From the NCBI GenBank assembly GCA_003165795.1, contig PMWW01000152.1, positions 6,772 through 65,131 of the forward strand: a stretch of DNA of 58,360 bases, read 5' to 3'. The notes below the pieces were generated by a model that saw nothing but the letters and a program-made list of their open reading frames with translations, did not search any database and had not been told where the DNA came from. How positions within the stretch are numbered: position 1 is the stretch's first letter; each line of letters begins with the position of its first letter. Below are positions 25,979 to 33,245 of the stretch, in pieces. Made by a program: the position numbers and the translations under genes. Source of the DNA: Acidobacteriaceae bacterium (GTDB lineage Bacteria > Acidobacteriota > Terriglobia > Terriglobales > Acidobacteriaceae).

Positions 25979-26404
25979 TCAGCCTTCGTTTTTCTTTAGC
26001 AATATTCCCGCCAGCAGCGCCGCCGCGGCCCCCAGCAGCCACTCGATGCGCCACACCTGGATCGCCTGCCACTCTGCCCGCGTATCAGCGCGATAAATGA
26101 AGCCGGTCAATGCAGCCGTCGTCATGCAAGCGATGCCGATGAGAAAAAACACCAGGCAAGGTAGAGAGAGACCGAGGCGCTGACGGAGAATTGCCATATC
26201 CATGAAGTCGGCGAAGCTCATGGGCCTTGGGAGCGTCACGGGGCGGGGATCGCGATCGCTGCCGCAAATGTGGCAGAAGCGGGCGCCCGAGGGATATTCT
26301 TCTCCGCAATGCGAGCAGACGACGTCCATCGAGGTTGGCTGTACCACTCGAACCGCCTCGCGATTAGGCGGACGCCAATACTCCTGCCGAGAGCTCTGAG
26401 CCAT
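25979..26404 (-). CDS. Zinc-ribbon membrane protein, unknown
   Basis: The protein has 141 residues. A zinc ribbon with CSHCGEEYPSGARFCHICGS (two CxxC pairs, near residues 30-50) is followed by a linker and two transmembrane helices (about 82-102 and 120-137), with a short basic tail KKNEG. Zinc-ribbon plus membrane helix proteins of this type occur widely in acidobacteria with no known role. ATG 26404 is the first codon of a clean frame. It stands alone and divergent to the TPR gene, so no context clue is available. Confidence 0.75.
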   Translation of the reverse strand: MAQSSRQEYWRPPNREAVRVVQPTSMDVVCSHCGEEYPSGARFCHICGSDRDPRPVTLPRPMSFADFMDMAILRQRLGLSLPCLVFFLIGIACMTTAALTGFIYRADTRAEWQAIQVWRIEWLLGAAAALLAGILLKKNEG

Positions 26405-26713
26405 GTGCCGTTCTCCAGCCCTCTACGGAGCAAGCAGGCAACCAAAGTAGGAGCTGCGGTAAGTGCGTGCAAACGCGGGAGATGACCGCATCATTGCGAG
26501 GCTGCCGGGAGCCAGCCTGACGAAAAATGTTCGCTGGCCAAGTAAGAGTGGCGGATTGCCCCCGCCGTGTTCCGGGCTACAACTGGAACCAGAACAGGCA
26601 AGTGGACAATCGTCCGCGCGCCGCCGGTAAAGATGTGTTCAGTGTTCTTGCCACCCTCGTACTTGCTGTTGAGGGATTGGGATATCAGGTAAACTTCTCC
26701 TAAACCGGTCGCA
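26405..26713. other. 309-bp intergenic stretch
   Basis: This is the divergent promoter region of the zinc-ribbon and TPR genes. No gene, RNA or strong hairpin was seen. Confidence 0.35.
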
Positions 26714-27943
26714 ATGAAACCTTACCAACGACTGCTGCATGTTGTGTGCCTCTGCTGCCTGCTTGGCCTCGGAACTCCCGGGTGGAGTGCCACGGCCGAT
26801 TCAGGGAGCCCGCCCGTCCCCACCCGTGTGGACAACGACGCCAACACGCGCAAGGGTTTCGACCACTTTTACAATCTGGAGTACGAGAAGTCGGTCCACG
26901 ACTTTGAGCTGGCGCAGCAGGCCCACCCCGACGATCCTTTCGCCGTGAACCACACGCTGGCGGGCGTCATCTTCAAGGAGTTGTTGCGCATTGGAGCGTT
27001 GGATACCGAGGCTTATGCCGCCGACAGCTTTCTGAACAAGCAGGCAGCCGCGCCGATCGATCCCAAGGTACGCGAGCGGGTCAAACAGCTGATCGAACAA
27101 TCGCTGGCGCTGTCGCAGGCGCGGCTCGACAAGAACCCCAATGACGTGGACGCGTTGTATGCCCGCGGCGCCACGCGCGCGTTGCGAGCAACTTATACCG
27201 GTATCGTCGAAAAAGCGTGGTTCGCCGGGCTGCGGGGCGCCGTGGCCGCCCGCCATGACGAGGAACGGGTCCTGGAACTGGATCCCAACTACGTGGATGC
27301 CAAGGTAGTGGTCGGCACCCACTTGTACATCGTAGGCTCGCTGAGTTGGCCGGCGAAGGTGGCGGCTTCGGTGGCAGGCCTCAGCGGCAGCAAGTCGAAG
27401 GGCCTCGACGACTTGCGCCAGGCGGTAGCGGGAGGCCATATGGAAGTCGCCAACGATGCCAAGATCGTGCTGGCGCTGTTTCTGCGGCGCGAGCAAAAGT
27501 ACGCCGAGGCGCTGAAGCTGGTCAACGGAATGCAGACCGACTTCCCGCGCAATTTCCTGGTAGCGGCGGAATACGCTCACCTGATGAACGCCGCCGGACA
27601 TGGGCCGGAAGCGATTGTCGCCTATCGCAAGGTTCTGGCGGGATGCCGTAACAACGCCTACTCACTGTGCCGGATTGAAGTGCCGGCCTATGGACTGGGA
27701 GAAGCGCTGCGCGGCCAGCGAGACTATGCCGGCGCTGCCGAAGCCTACGAACTCGCTGCCGGCAGCGGTCACGACGGTGAACTGCAGCAGAAGTCGACTC
27801 TCGCCGCCGGCGAAATGTATGACCTGCTGCAGAAGCGCGACACCGCGTTGGAGAAATATAAGGCCGTAATTGCCGAGAACTCGGCTACCGGCTCGGCCGA
27901 TCTGGCGCGTCATTATATGAAGCAGGCGTACAAGAGTCCGTAG
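26714..27943 (+). CDS. Secreted tetratricopeptide-repeat protein
   Basis: This 409-residue exported protein has a signal peptide (RLLHVVCLCCLLGLGTPGWS, cleavage near Ala-Thr-Ala). Helical repeats of the TPR type cover most of the rest: KGFDHFYNLEYEKSVHDFEL, ALYARGATRALRA, YAEALKLVNGMQTDFP and DYAGAAEAYELAAG. The central VPAYGLGEALRGQRDYAGAA and an LDPNYVDAKV segment are typical. It is probably a periplasmic scaffold; no enzyme motif is seen. I do not recognise a specific family or partner. The gene ends 75 bases before the convergent TerB-Coq4-like gene. Confidence 0.82.
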   Translation: MKPYQRLLHVVCLCCLLGLGTPGWSATADSGSPPVPTRVDNDANTRKGFDHFYNLEYEKSVHDFELAQQAHPDDPFAVNHTLAGVIFKELLRIGALDTEAYAADSFLNKQAAAPIDPKVRERVKQLIEQSLALSQARLDKNPNDVDALYARGATRALRATYTGIVEKAWFAGLRGAVAARHDEERVLELDPNYVDAKVVVGTHLYIVGSLSWPAKVAASVAGLSGSKSKGLDDLRQAVAGGHMEVANDAKIVLALFLRREQKYAEALKLVNGMQTDFPRNFLVAAEYAHLMNAAGHGPEAIVAYRKVLAGCRNNAYSLCRIEVPAYGLGEALRGQRDYAGAAEAYELAAGSGHDGELQQKSTLAAGEMYDLLQKRDTALEKYKAVIAENSATGSADLARHYMKQAYKSP

Positions 27944-28018
27944 TCTTGCCCGTGGGCTGGCGCTGCCCGATCACGCTAACGCCGACGACGCCACCGGCGA
28001 AGGCGCTGGTTTCGCAGC

Positions 28019-29029
28019 TCATGTCCACGGCCGTACCGGGCCCGGCATTCCGTCCGCAGCGTGGGCCGCATCCAGCTCCGCAATTTGGTAAGTCGAACGG
28101 ATCTGGTCCAGCGGAGTCTCGACCAGTCCCCAAAAATCCCAGTCAGGACCGAAGGTGTCAAGAGTCGCCATACGTCCCCGTTCCCAGGCGCGCCAGAACT
28201 TCTCGCCATCGAAGGCGCCCTTGGCCGATCCCGCCAACGGATTCAGCACAATTCCCATGTGCCAACTGAAGATCACCGGAAGAATGTGGCCAGACATTCC
28301 CTCGCTGTGGTGCATGGCAGCGGTGAAGGTCGACACCAGAAGTTCGCCCTGGACGGTGGTGCTGTATGCGCTGACCACGTGAGCGCTGTCATGCGGCACG
28401 CCAAACAGAATCGAAAGTCCGCCAGGATCGCCGGGGAAAATGTAACCGCTTTGCGTGTAGTGTTGGTAAAACGCGCGGCCGAAGGTTTGGTAAGGAAGTG
28501 CCGCGAGCGCGCGAAAACGCGCTGCCAGAGCGGGATCGGGATTGGTGTCGTAGGGCAGGAATTGTCCGGCAAAGTCCTTGCCCAGATCCATTCCCCGGAT
28601 GCTTTCAGCATTGTTGCGAGACATGTCGGCACGCACCCAGTCGATGTGGCCCTTCGCGGTCTCGGCCAGATCGCGAACATAATCGTCGGATACGCCGAGG
28701 TCGGCGGCATAACCCAGCGCAACCGCCAGTTTCTTTTCATCGACGGTTCCGTCGACGAACGCCATCACGGCGATGAGCTGCAGGATATAGCGACGGTAAT
28801 CGGCCGTGGGAAAGGCCTGGGCAAGCGCCTGGCTGGTGGGCGACTCCAGGTTTGCGAAGTCAAGTCCGGAGCCGGCATAGAGGACATGACGGGCAGCGCC
28901 CTCCAGCGCCTCGCGGTCCGCCGGACGGAGCTGGCCGCCGGCAGTTGCAACCGCCTTCATCGCTCCCAGGGTTAGATTCGCCTGAGTTTTCGAGACCGGA
29001 AGAAATGACACCAGAGCCGTATCGGACAT
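28019..29029 (-). CDS. TerB-like / Coq4-like two-domain protein
   Basis: The 336-residue protein has two parts. Residues about 20-135 look like a TerB-type helical domain (YILQLIAVMAFVDGTVDEKK, then LGVSDDYVRDLAET). Residues about 165-330 resemble Coq4: the signature HDSAH (213-217) with Glu 229 gives HDxxH-x11-E, the metal-binding motif of Coq4, a protein that organises or acts in ubiquinone synthesis. The known two parts are not usually fused. ATG 29029 was preferred over GTG 29065. A role in quinone or lipid-like ligand handling is a guess. No ubi genes are nearby. Confidence 0.78.
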   Translation of the reverse strand: MSDTALVSFLPVSKTQANLTLGAMKAVATAGGQLRPADREALEGAARHVLYAGSGLDFANLESPTSQALAQAFPTADYRRYILQLIAVMAFVDGTVDEKKLAVALGYAADLGVSDDYVRDLAETAKGHIDWVRADMSRNNAESIRGMDLGKDFAGQFLPYDTNPDPALAARFRALAALPYQTFGRAFYQHYTQSGYIFPGDPGGLSILFGVPHDSAHVVSAYSTTVQGELLVSTFTAAMHHSEGMSGHILPVIFSWHMGIVLNPLAGSAKGAFDGEKFWRAWERGRMATLDTFGPDWDFWGLVETPLDQIRSTYQIAELDAAHAADGMPGPVRPWT

Positions 29030-29208
29030 TGTTCTCTCAAATAATGGGTTTTTAGCGGTGTTCACCCGCCATCGATCACAGGCTAGCGATCTTACACGGA
29101 ATTTGCTTCAACGGCCAAGAAGGGACACCACCCAGGCTGGTTCTGGGCGGGTTTGCATCTTGGGGAACCTTTTCTTATCCTGTTCGTATCTGTTAGTGGG
29201 AGGACTGT

Positions 29209-29529
29209 ATGTACTGCAACTATTGCGGAAAGGTCATTCAGGACGACGCCAACCTGTGTCCCTACTGCGGACGCAGAGTAGGTACCGTGGCTGGCCGTCG
29301 CAAGCTGATGCGCTCGCGCGTGAATCGCAAGATTGCCGGGGTCTGCGCCGGCTTCGCCGAATACTTCGATCTGGATGTGACCGTGGTCCGCGTAGTGTGG
29401 CTGATCGTCGCGCTGTTCGGCGGCGGTGGCATACTGGCCTACATCATTGCGTGGATCGTGATGCCCGAGGAGCCGGAAGTTGTTCCGGTCGTACCGGTGA
29501 CGACGCCCCAACCCTATCAAGGCGCTTGA
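29209..29529 (+). CDS. Zinc-ribbon PspC-domain membrane protein
   Basis: This 106-residue protein starts with a short zinc ribbon (CNYCGK at 3-8 and CPYCGR at 17-22), then a PspC domain: RKIAGVCAGFAEYFDLDVTV, followed by a transmembrane helix RVVWLIVALFGGGGILAYII and the ending AWIVMPEEPE. PspC belongs to the phage-shock/envelope-stress response and sits in the inner membrane. The usual partners pspA and pspF are absent here. ATG 29209 has an upstream GGGAGG-like ribosome site. The fusion to a zinc ribbon is common in soil acidobacteria. Confidence 0.88.
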   Translation: MYCNYCGKVIQDDANLCPYCGRRVGTVAGRRKLMRSRVNRKIAGVCAGFAEYFDLDVTVVRVVWLIVALFGGGGILAYIIAWIVMPEEPEVVPVVPVTTPQPYQGA

Positions 29530-29865
29530 GGACCCGGATCGGTGTCGCAAAGAGCGCTCTCCAAGGCCGAGGAAAGAGCGCAGGTAGCGTCGAGGAGAGG
29601 CGCGGAGGAAAGCCACATTGACCGGATGCTGGCCGTGATGACGTCGACCGTCAGCAGCGCTGCCAGAGGAGCAAGTAAGTCTGCCGGTGCTGGCTGGCAC
29701 TTCCGCTAACGACCGGCACACCTCTTTTGTTCGACGGCTGCCGGTGCAGGCTTCCGGCCTCGGCCCTCCTACCTGCACCTTCTCCCGGCAACTGGTGGTC
29801 TTCCTCACTCTCCCACACTTGGCTCCGATCGTTCGAAGCTCTTCAGTAGGTTGCGACCGTCTACT
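29530..29865. other. 336-bp intergenic stretch, no gene seen
   Basis: It lies between convergent genes. No convincing open frame, tRNA or REP hairpin was found. Confidence 0.35.
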
Positions 29866-30501
29866 TCAAAGCCGCAGCTTACGTTTGATCACTAAACCTA
29901 AGCCCATGATTCCGGAGCCGAACAAGACGAACGTACCAGGCTCAGGTGTCGAGCCTTGATTGATTTCGCCAGCGGAAATGTAGCCCTCGGTGGAGGAGCC
30001 TTGATTTTGAGCCACGTAGTCCAAGCTAGGGTTTGAGCCTAAGTAGACGTTGAAGTCCAAAGATACGTTAGACCCGGCGACATAGCCGCCGAGATTAGCG
30101 GCAGTGACATACATGCTGCCAAGCACTCGCGGCGTTTGCGTCCCATCTGTGACACTATCCAAGGTGATGTTCCCATCTAGAAACGACGAACCACTCGACC
30201 AATCGAAAGCCAGCGCAGACCCGTTCATATTGACCGGATAGACGCCTTGGCTCGGGGCGCCAAGAATGGGGGTACCTGTGAGACTAATCTCGTAGTTTCC
30301 CACGGTGGTACCGTAGTATCCGAAACCGCTCAAGCAATTTGACCCGCAAACGTCTCCAGCGAAGGAAATATCTACGGTTCCAGCAGGGTTGCTGAACTGG
30401 ACATTACCGGAACTTTGGCCAAGGACCAGATCGGTCTGGGCTGCGCAGACACCGACCAGGAGGCAAGCAACGAATAGCAACATTGTTACAGTTTTTGGCA
30501 T
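29866..30501 (-). CDS. PEP-CTERM secreted protein
   Basis: This 211-residue exported protein has a signal peptide (VTMLLFVACLLVGVCA). A beta-rich domain follows (GNVQFSNPAGTVDISFAGDV and VYPVNMNGSALAFDWSSG). The PEP-CTERM sorting signal closes it: STPEPGTFVLFGSGIMGLGL followed by VIKRKLRL, meaning the PEP motif, a hydrophobic helix and a basic tail. Such proteins are cut and anchored or exported by an exosortase, which is not in this window. ATG 30501 was preferred over TTG 30507. The precise fold of the middle part is not recognised. An ice-binding protein with a similar signal lies just upstream. Confidence 0.85.
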   Translation of the reverse strand: MPKTVTMLLFVACLLVGVCAAQTDLVLGQSSGNVQFSNPAGTVDISFAGDVCGSNCLSGFGYYGTTVGNYEISLTGTPILGAPSQGVYPVNMNGSALAFDWSSGSSFLDGNITLDSVTDGTQTPRVLGSMYVTAANLGGYVAGSNVSLDFNVYLGSNPSLDYVAQNQGSSTEGYISAGEINQGSTPEPGTFVLFGSGIMGLGLVIKRKLRL

Positions 30502-30688
30502 TTCCAAACCCTCATGAAGTGGCTCGATTTGAGATCATGGAAAATCTTTTCAACTGATTTCCCGAGGGTCCGTTGGCAGGGTGTTTGTCAGACGAGTGGC
30601 ACCCTGAGCCATGGCGGGAACAGCAGCCAACCTTAGACGAAGAGCGAGCGCGGACAGCGAAGCAATCCGCAATTTCAGCGGACGCCGG

Positions 30689-31504
30689 CTATCGCGTCCG
30701 CTTTCGGCAAAATGCGCCGATTGCACCCCATAATCCCAGCAAAGAAAAGTTTGAGGAGTTGGCGCCTGCGGCTATTGCGCCGCCGGTGGCCAGCAGGGCA
30801 ATAGTTCCGGGCTCGGGAGTATTGCCGGTGGTGGTGCTGCTGGCGCAATTGTTGATCGTGTTGTCGTCCATCGTCACCGCGCCATTGAGCGCCAGCGCTC
30901 TGCCGCAGTCAATGGTGGCCCCAGTGTTCAAAGTGATACTCTGGTCGGCGATGATGGTTCCCACAAACGCCGTAGTGGTACCCAGAGTTCCAGAGCTCCC
31001 AAGCGCCCAATAGACATTGTCGTTTTGCCCCATATTGATCCCAATCACCATTGAGGCACTTGCCGTAGTGAGTGTGCTACCAATCTGGAAGATCACGTTC
31101 TGGTTACTTAGTCCCTCAAAATTGACGGTGAGAGTACCGGTCAACTGGGCTGAAGAGTTGTAGGTATAAACCCCCGGAGTAAGCTCCAGGCCGCCAAGAT
31201 TCTGGCCGCTCAAGTTCTCGTTGGAGGACAGGCCTTGGAAGTAATTGAAGGCAGTCAGGGCATCAGCCTGGGCCTGCATGGCGACGGCACCTCCGTCGTA
31301 AATGGTTCCGTTTACGATCCCCGGGGGAAATCCTGTGATCGAAGTGCCGGGATAAACCCCCAAGTCGCCATCGATAACCGTGTTGCCGGTGTTGGTGACC
31401 GCTGATCCACCAAGTACCCCAAAAGATCCTGCAGATCCGAGTTGAGCATAAGCCGTGAGGGTGAAAAGCGGCAAAACGAGAAAACACACGAGTGGAAGTT
31501 TCAT
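30689..31504 (-). CDS. Ice-binding (DUF3494) PEP-CTERM protein
   Basis: This 271-residue exported protein has a signal peptide (CFLVLPLFTLTAYA) and then a DUF3494 ice-binding domain, a beta-solenoid. Typical parts are GSFGVLGGSAVTNTGNTVID, GDLGVYPGTSITGFPPGIV, DALTAFNYFQGL, LTPGVYTYNSSAQLTGTL and TIDCGRALALNGAVT. DUF3494 members bind ice or act as adhesins. The C-terminus carries NTPEPGTIALLATGGAIAAG, and the last residues GAFCRKRTR end it, so it looks like a PEP-CTERM tail with a longer hydrophobic section. ATG 31504 is the start. It is transcribed in the same direction as the next PEP-CTERM gene. Confidence 0.88.
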   Translation of the reverse strand: MKLPLVCFLVLPLFTLTAYAQLGSAGSFGVLGGSAVTNTGNTVIDGDLGVYPGTSITGFPPGIVNGTIYDGGAVAMQAQADALTAFNYFQGLSSNENLSGQNLGGLELTPGVYTYNSSAQLTGTLTVNFEGLSNQNVIFQIGSTLTTASASMVIGINMGQNDNVYWALGSSGTLGTTTAFVGTIIADQSITLNTGATIDCGRALALNGAVTMDDNTINNCASSTTTGNTPEPGTIALLATGGAIAAGANSSNFSLLGLWGAIGAFCRKRTR

Positions 31505-31740
31505 AACATAGCTCCGCCTCGTTCCAATCCGAAAAACCTCGACTCCGCCGATGGAAGGAGTGGCACAAGGGCGGCGGGGCCACAAGCAAGGGAGCGACTG
31601 CCTGATAATCGGACATGTGCAATTGTGTTACCGCGCTAACTCTTTGTTAAAGCAGCAGTACCTATTTGTCCGAGTGCACATTTCTGCACTAAAGTTCCAG
31701 TCGGATCCCCACTTGAGCCTAGGAGCCATTGCACTTTCAT

Positions 31741-31784
31741 GGTAACCATGCCGAAAATGCAGCGTAACCATGCCGAAAATGCAG
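31741..31784. repeat. Tandem duplication of a 22-bp unit
   Basis: The unit GTAACCATGCCGAAAATGCA plus GC occurs twice in direct succession, about 70 bases upstream of the alpha/beta hydrolase start. The copies look identical, so the duplication is probably recent. Confidence 0.75.
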
Positions 31785-31837
31785 CTTTCGGAAGCATTGA
31801 ACCAAAAGCACACACTTTGACTTGCCAAGAAAGCCTC

Positions 31838-31843
31838 TACAAT
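31838..31843 (+). promoter_or_regulatory. -10 box nine bases before the hydrolase start
   Basis: TACAAT ends nine bases before ATG 31853, with TTGACT (31817-31822) upstream at a 15-base spacing. There is no Shine-Dalgarno site, so a very short or absent leader is predicted. Confidence 0.4.
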
Positions 31844-31852
31844 TGCCTGGTC

Positions 31853-32650
31853 ATGCCCACCCTGCGCAGCGCTGATGCCCAACTCTTCTACCAAGTCACC
31901 GGCAACGGTCCGGACGTCGTGCTGTTGCATCCGTTCCCGTTGAACCATTCGTTCTGGACGCCGGTCGCCGAGATACTCAGCACCGGTTACCGGCTCATCC
32001 TTCCCGACTTGCGGGCGCACGGCGAATCCGAACTGGGCGACGGTCCGGCGACCATGCAGAAGCTGGCGGACGACCTGGCGCTTCTGTGCCGCGAGGAGCG
32101 AATTCAGCGTGCGTTCTTCGTGGGGGTTTCGATCGGCGGCTATCTTCTATTCGAGTTCTGGCGGCGGCACCGCGAGCACGTGGCGGCGCTGGTCTTGTCT
32201 AACACCCGCGCCGGCGCTGAAACTGCCGAGAGCAAAGCCAATCGTTTGGCCATCGCCGAGAAAGTGCTAGGTGAAGGCACTGCGGGATTCATCGAAGAGA
32301 TGCTGCCTAAGCTGCTGTCACCAGCCACGCGAACCCATCGGCCTGACATGGTGGACGCTGCTCGCCGGATGATGCAGAAGATGTCGGCCGACGACATCGC
32401 CGGCGTACAACGTGGCATGGCCGAGCGTCCGGATTCGGTTGCGACCTTGCAGACCATCAACGTGCCGACACTGGTGATTGCAGGCGGGGACGACAGCGTA
32501 CCTCTGGCCGAAGCGGAGCTCATGCGCCAGAACATCCTCGCCAGCCGACTGCAGGTGATCGCCAATGCCGGACACTATGCGGCGCTGGAGAAGCCTGCGC
32601 AGTTTGCTGCCTTGCTGCGGGATTTCTTTGACGGCTTGCCTCGGCCGTAG
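31853..32650 (+). CDS. Alpha/beta hydrolase
   Basis: This 265-residue soluble alpha/beta-hydrolase has VVLLHPFPLNHSFW (oxyanion-hole region), the nucleophile elbow GVSIGG, the acid in AGGDDSVPLAEA and the base in NAGHYAALEKP. The family includes esterases, 3-oxoadipate enol-lactonases (PcaD-like) and others; the lid insert (EKVLGEGTAGFIEEMLPKL) recalls the PcaD/EstB group, but substrate choice is not visible. It begins at ATG 31853 with no Shine-Dalgarno site. Upstream in-frame codons reach to 31739, but that segment is the tandem duplication and not a protein. Confidence 0.88.
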   Translation: MPTLRSADAQLFYQVTGNGPDVVLLHPFPLNHSFWTPVAEILSTGYRLILPDLRAHGESELGDGPATMQKLADDLALLCREERIQRAFFVGVSIGGYLLFEFWRRHREHVAALVLSNTRAGAETAESKANRLAIAEKVLGEGTAGFIEEMLPKLLSPATRTHRPDMVDAARRMMQKMSADDIAGVQRGMAERPDSVATLQTINVPTLVIAGGDDSVPLAEAELMRQNILASRLQVIANAGHYAALEKPAQFAALLRDFFDGLPRP

Positions 32651-32742
32651 ACGTCAGGGTATAACGGGCTTTCACGCCAGCGTCCAGTCGTTCTACCCGA
32701 TCCATTGTGACCCTCATCACCGGCCCGGCCTGGCCGCTTCGA

Positions 32743-32748
32743 TAGAAT
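32743..32748 (+). promoter_or_regulatory. -10 box nine bases before the next start
   Basis: TAGAAT ends nine bases before ATG 32758, with no ribosome site, repeating the leaderless pattern seen before mutY and the hydrolase. Confidence 0.35.
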
Positions 32749-32757
32749 AGTCTCGCC

Positions 32758-33162
32758 ATGCTGGACGCACTTCTTCTACCTGCCAACACCGTAGTCACCG
32801 CCAAGGGTGACAGCGAACCGCTCGATGTCAGTACAGCCTCCAACCCCGTATTCTTGCTGACGCTGTCCGTCACTTCTGTCGTGGAACAGGAAGCGATCGA
32901 CATCAGCCTTTACACCTCCGCGGATAGCGCCACGTGGGAGACCAAGCCGGTGACGTCGTTGCCGCAGAAGTTCTACGTGGGTGAGTATCCCTTGTTGCTG
33001 GATTTATCCGCAGTGCCGAATGCCAAGTATGTGCGCGCGCATTGGGAGGTCAGCCGCTGGGGCCGGGGTCCGACCACTCCTAAGTTTGAGATTGGTCTTC
33101 GCCTGCGCGAGGTGCCGCCGCAGGCCTTGCAGGCCGAGGCGGAAGCGCAAACCCGCCGCTAG
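32758..33162 (+). CDS. Conserved hypothetical beta-rich protein
   Basis: The 134-residue protein has no signal peptide or membrane helix. Alternating hydrophobic segments (VFLLTLSVTSVVEQEAIDIS, YPLLLDLSAVPNAKYVRAHW) suggest a beta-sandwich. The C-terminal tail is charged (QAEAEAQTRR). I do not recognise the family by name. Codon use and the clear start support a real gene. It is transcribed after the hydrolase but from its own -10 box. No functional guess is justified. Confidence 0.7.
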   Translation: MLDALLLPANTVVTAKGDSEPLDVSTASNPVFLLTLSVTSVVEQEAIDISLYTSADSATWETKPVTSLPQKFYVGEYPLLLDLSAVPNAKYVRAHWEVSRWGRGPTTPKFEIGLRLREVPPQALQAEAEAQTRR

Positions 33163-33245
33163 ATTACTTCCGAAACAGCAAGTAGGGAGTCGCGAGCTGC
33201 TTGCCCGGGCTCCCCGCCCAATGCTATCGCCGCTTCCCACACGAA

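Larger units (their letters stand above)
31505..31852. other. 348-bp divergent intergenic region
   Basis: It separates the ice-binding gene from the alpha/beta hydrolase. It contains the tandem duplication listed separately and no gene that I can support. Confidence 0.4.
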
